Assembly: GCA_963848495.1 (NCBI GenBank)
Contig: CAWKDV010000004.1
Span: forward strand, 1,612,001 to 1,676,000
Length of the DNA: 64,000 nt
Direction of reading: 5' to 3'
Origin: JAICJR01 sp963848495
GTDB taxonomy: Bacteria > Actinomycetota > Thermoleophilia > Solirubrobacterales > Thermoleophilaceae
A program made the position numbers and the translations under genes. A model generated the notes under the pieces. It had not been told where the DNA came from and searched no databases. It saw only the letters and a program-made list of their open reading frames with translations. Shown piece after piece: positions 62,946-64,000 of the stretch; position 1 is the stretch's first letter; the number at the start of each line of letters is the position of its first letter.

Positions 62946-64000
62946 TCCTGAGCGCCGGCCGCTTGTAGAAGCGGTGCGCGAGGGACTTGAAGAAGCCGCC
63001 GTCGTCGTCGGCGCTGAGCGAGGGCCGGTTGTTGCCGTTGATCGGCTTGGGGTTGGTGACGCCATCGTGCCGGGCGTCGCAGGCGCATGTCGTGCCGTCG
63101 GCTCCGCCGCCGAACAGGTAGGCGATAACGCCGGCCGCGCGGTACTGCTTGAGGTGAGCCTGGCTGCCGTCCAGCCAGTACTGCACGCGGTTGTCCTGGA
63201 AGTGGCCGAAGGTGTTGTTCTCGGCCCGCATCACCGTGTTGCCGAGCGGGATCTGCCACATGACGATCGCCTGGCCGGTGGCACGCGAGTAGTCGCCCAG
63301 GTAGCGCACGTTTCGCTGGAAGTCCCCCGCGTTCCACCACGACCTGCCGAAGTCGCCCTCGATCTTCTGCTTGAAGCCGGCGTCGCGGTCCGACACCTCC
63401 GCGAAGGTAACGTCGAAGGGCGCGTGCAGCGAGCTGTAGAAGGCGACCGAGCGCGCGGCGAGCGGGTCGATGTCGGTCAGGGGCGGGTCCGCGTACTGAA
63501 CGTCGACCCCCGTGCCCCAGATGCTCAGGTGGTAGCCGAGCAGGACGTGCGGCGCGAGCCGGTTGCGCAGCCGCACCACCGCCTGAGCGAAGCCGGCGAG
63601 GTTGTCCGGCAGTCCGGCCAGCTCGGGCAGACCGGTGGCGGCGACCTTGGCCGGGACGTTGGCCGCGTCATCGCCCAGCGCGGCCTGGGCGAAGCCCCAC
63701 ATATCGGGCTCGACCTGCAGGATCTCGGTCCGATGGGACTGGTTGGCGCGGCGGAACAACAGCTCGAGGTCCTGGAACAGCGCGCGCATCGTCGCCGGAT
63801 CGCTCAGGTTGGTGAGGTCGGCCTGCTTCTCGTCCGAGATCGCCCTTCCGGGCAGCGACTGGCGGAGCATGTAGTAGCTGAACGCCGGCGTCATCCGGTT
63901 GCGCAGCGAGTCCTTCGCGAACCTGCTGACGTACGTCCCGTTCGCGTTGTAGGTGGCCCAGCCCAAGGCCGTGTTCGCGCCGCCCGACAGGTACTGGTAG
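62938..64000 (-). CDS. Secreted glycoside hydrolase-like protein, 5' end beyond window
   Basis: Open to the window edge, so the N-terminus is missing; a TTG at 63966 is internal to a protein-like stretch (YQYLSGGANTALGWATYNANG). TIM-barrel-like pattern: TEILQVEPDMWGFAQ (possible acid/base Glu), HVLLGYHLSIWGTG, GQAIVMWQIPLGN and GVIAYLFGGG; a Cys pair (CACDA) suggests export. Resembles GH5/GH-clan A type folds and putative cellulase-like exoproteins, but family assignment is uncertain. Convergent with treT. Confidence 0.65.
   Translation of the reverse strand, partial: YQYLSGGANTALGWATYNANGTYVSRFAKDSLRNRMTPAFSYYMLRQSLPGRAISDEKQADLTNLSDPATMRALFQDLELLFRRANQSHRTEILQVEPDMWGFAQAALGDDAANVPAKVAATGLPELAGLPDNLAGFAQAVVRLRNRLAPHVLLGYHLSIWGTGVDVQYADPPLTDIDPLAARSVAFYSSLHAPFDVTFAEVSDRDAGFKQKIEGDFGRSWWNAGDFQRNVRYLGDYSRATGQAIVMWQIPLGNTVMRAENNTFGHFQDNRVQYWLDGSQAHLKQYRAAGVIAYLFGGGADGTTCACDARHDGVTNPKPINGNNRPSLSADDDGGFFKSLAHRFYKRPALRIR

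Overview
This is a high-GC (roughly 70% or more) bacterial chromosome segment with dense genes, many GTG/TTG starts and many ATGA/GTGA stop-start overlaps. Gene content points to Actinomycetota: DivIVA-like protein, ergothioneine genes egtB-egtD, class II FBPase, a DesA3-type desaturase with its ferredoxin reductase, a SpoIIE-type phosphatase sensor, korAB and TreT. A Thermoleophilia/Solirubrobacterales member fits best; this lineage call is inference from style and gene families, not from a marker gene. No rRNA, tRNA, IS element or CRISPR array was seen.

Layout. 1-3.3 kb: end of moeA, a hypothetical protein, glpX with a membrane protein, dodecin. 3.4-6 kb: egtB-egtD and a solo LuxR-type HTH. 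6.1-9.8 kb: a fatty-acid/acyl-CoA cluster (SDR, MDR reductase, thiolase) with a convergent TetR regulator and palindromic candidate operators. 9.8-19.2 kb: a GGDEF-EAL-GAF c-di-GMP protein, two MDR/ADH oxidoreductases, a lipase-like hydrolase, a sulfurtransferase, and a 999-residue GAF/PAS/PP2C sensor. 19.2-22.3 kb: acetate-type permease with structured leader, secreted protein, mtnA with a DUF1152 partner. 22.3-31.1 kb: desaturase and ferredoxin reductase, GNAT, korAB, and divergent pntAA-pntAB-pntB (ferredoxin/NADPH redox supply). 31.2-38.5 kb: secreted penicillin-acylase family enzyme, ferritin-like protein, then a lipid operon (patatin, acyltransferase, SRPBCC plus acyl-CoA ligase). 38.7-44.7 kb: two-component system, HD-GYP, ThDP enzyme, DivIVA-like protein, nucleotide cyclase. 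44.8-52.4 kb: Dyp peroxidase with an unknown partner, a 1069-residue ATPase, a catalase-fold protein coupled to a desaturase. 52.4-64 kb: secreted protein, Crp-like regulator, ALDH, a decayed methyltransferase, acyltransferase, ArfB, LOG protein, PfkB kinase, small membrane proteins, peroxiredoxin-like protein, a degenerate channel, TreT and a truncated secreted glycosidase-like gene.

Two cross-cutting observations matter most. First, a family of 7-bp-period tandem arrays, often forming long palindromes around a conserved GAAACG loop, sits at gene 3' ends and frequently supplies the stop codon itself; the heptamer changes from locus to locus while the two arms stay complementary. Second, at least five apparent frameshifts are all single-base gains, mostly in G/C runs, in otherwise intact genes; this looks like residual sequence error, and it may also explain an apparent SRPBCC-acyl-CoA ligase fusion. 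Only the methyltransferase near 56 kb, which has real internal deletions, looks like true gene decay.

Lipid metabolism (two desaturases, thiolase cluster, acyltransferases, patatin, acyl-CoA ligase), peroxide/heme chemistry and cyclic nucleotide signalling are the recurring themes.
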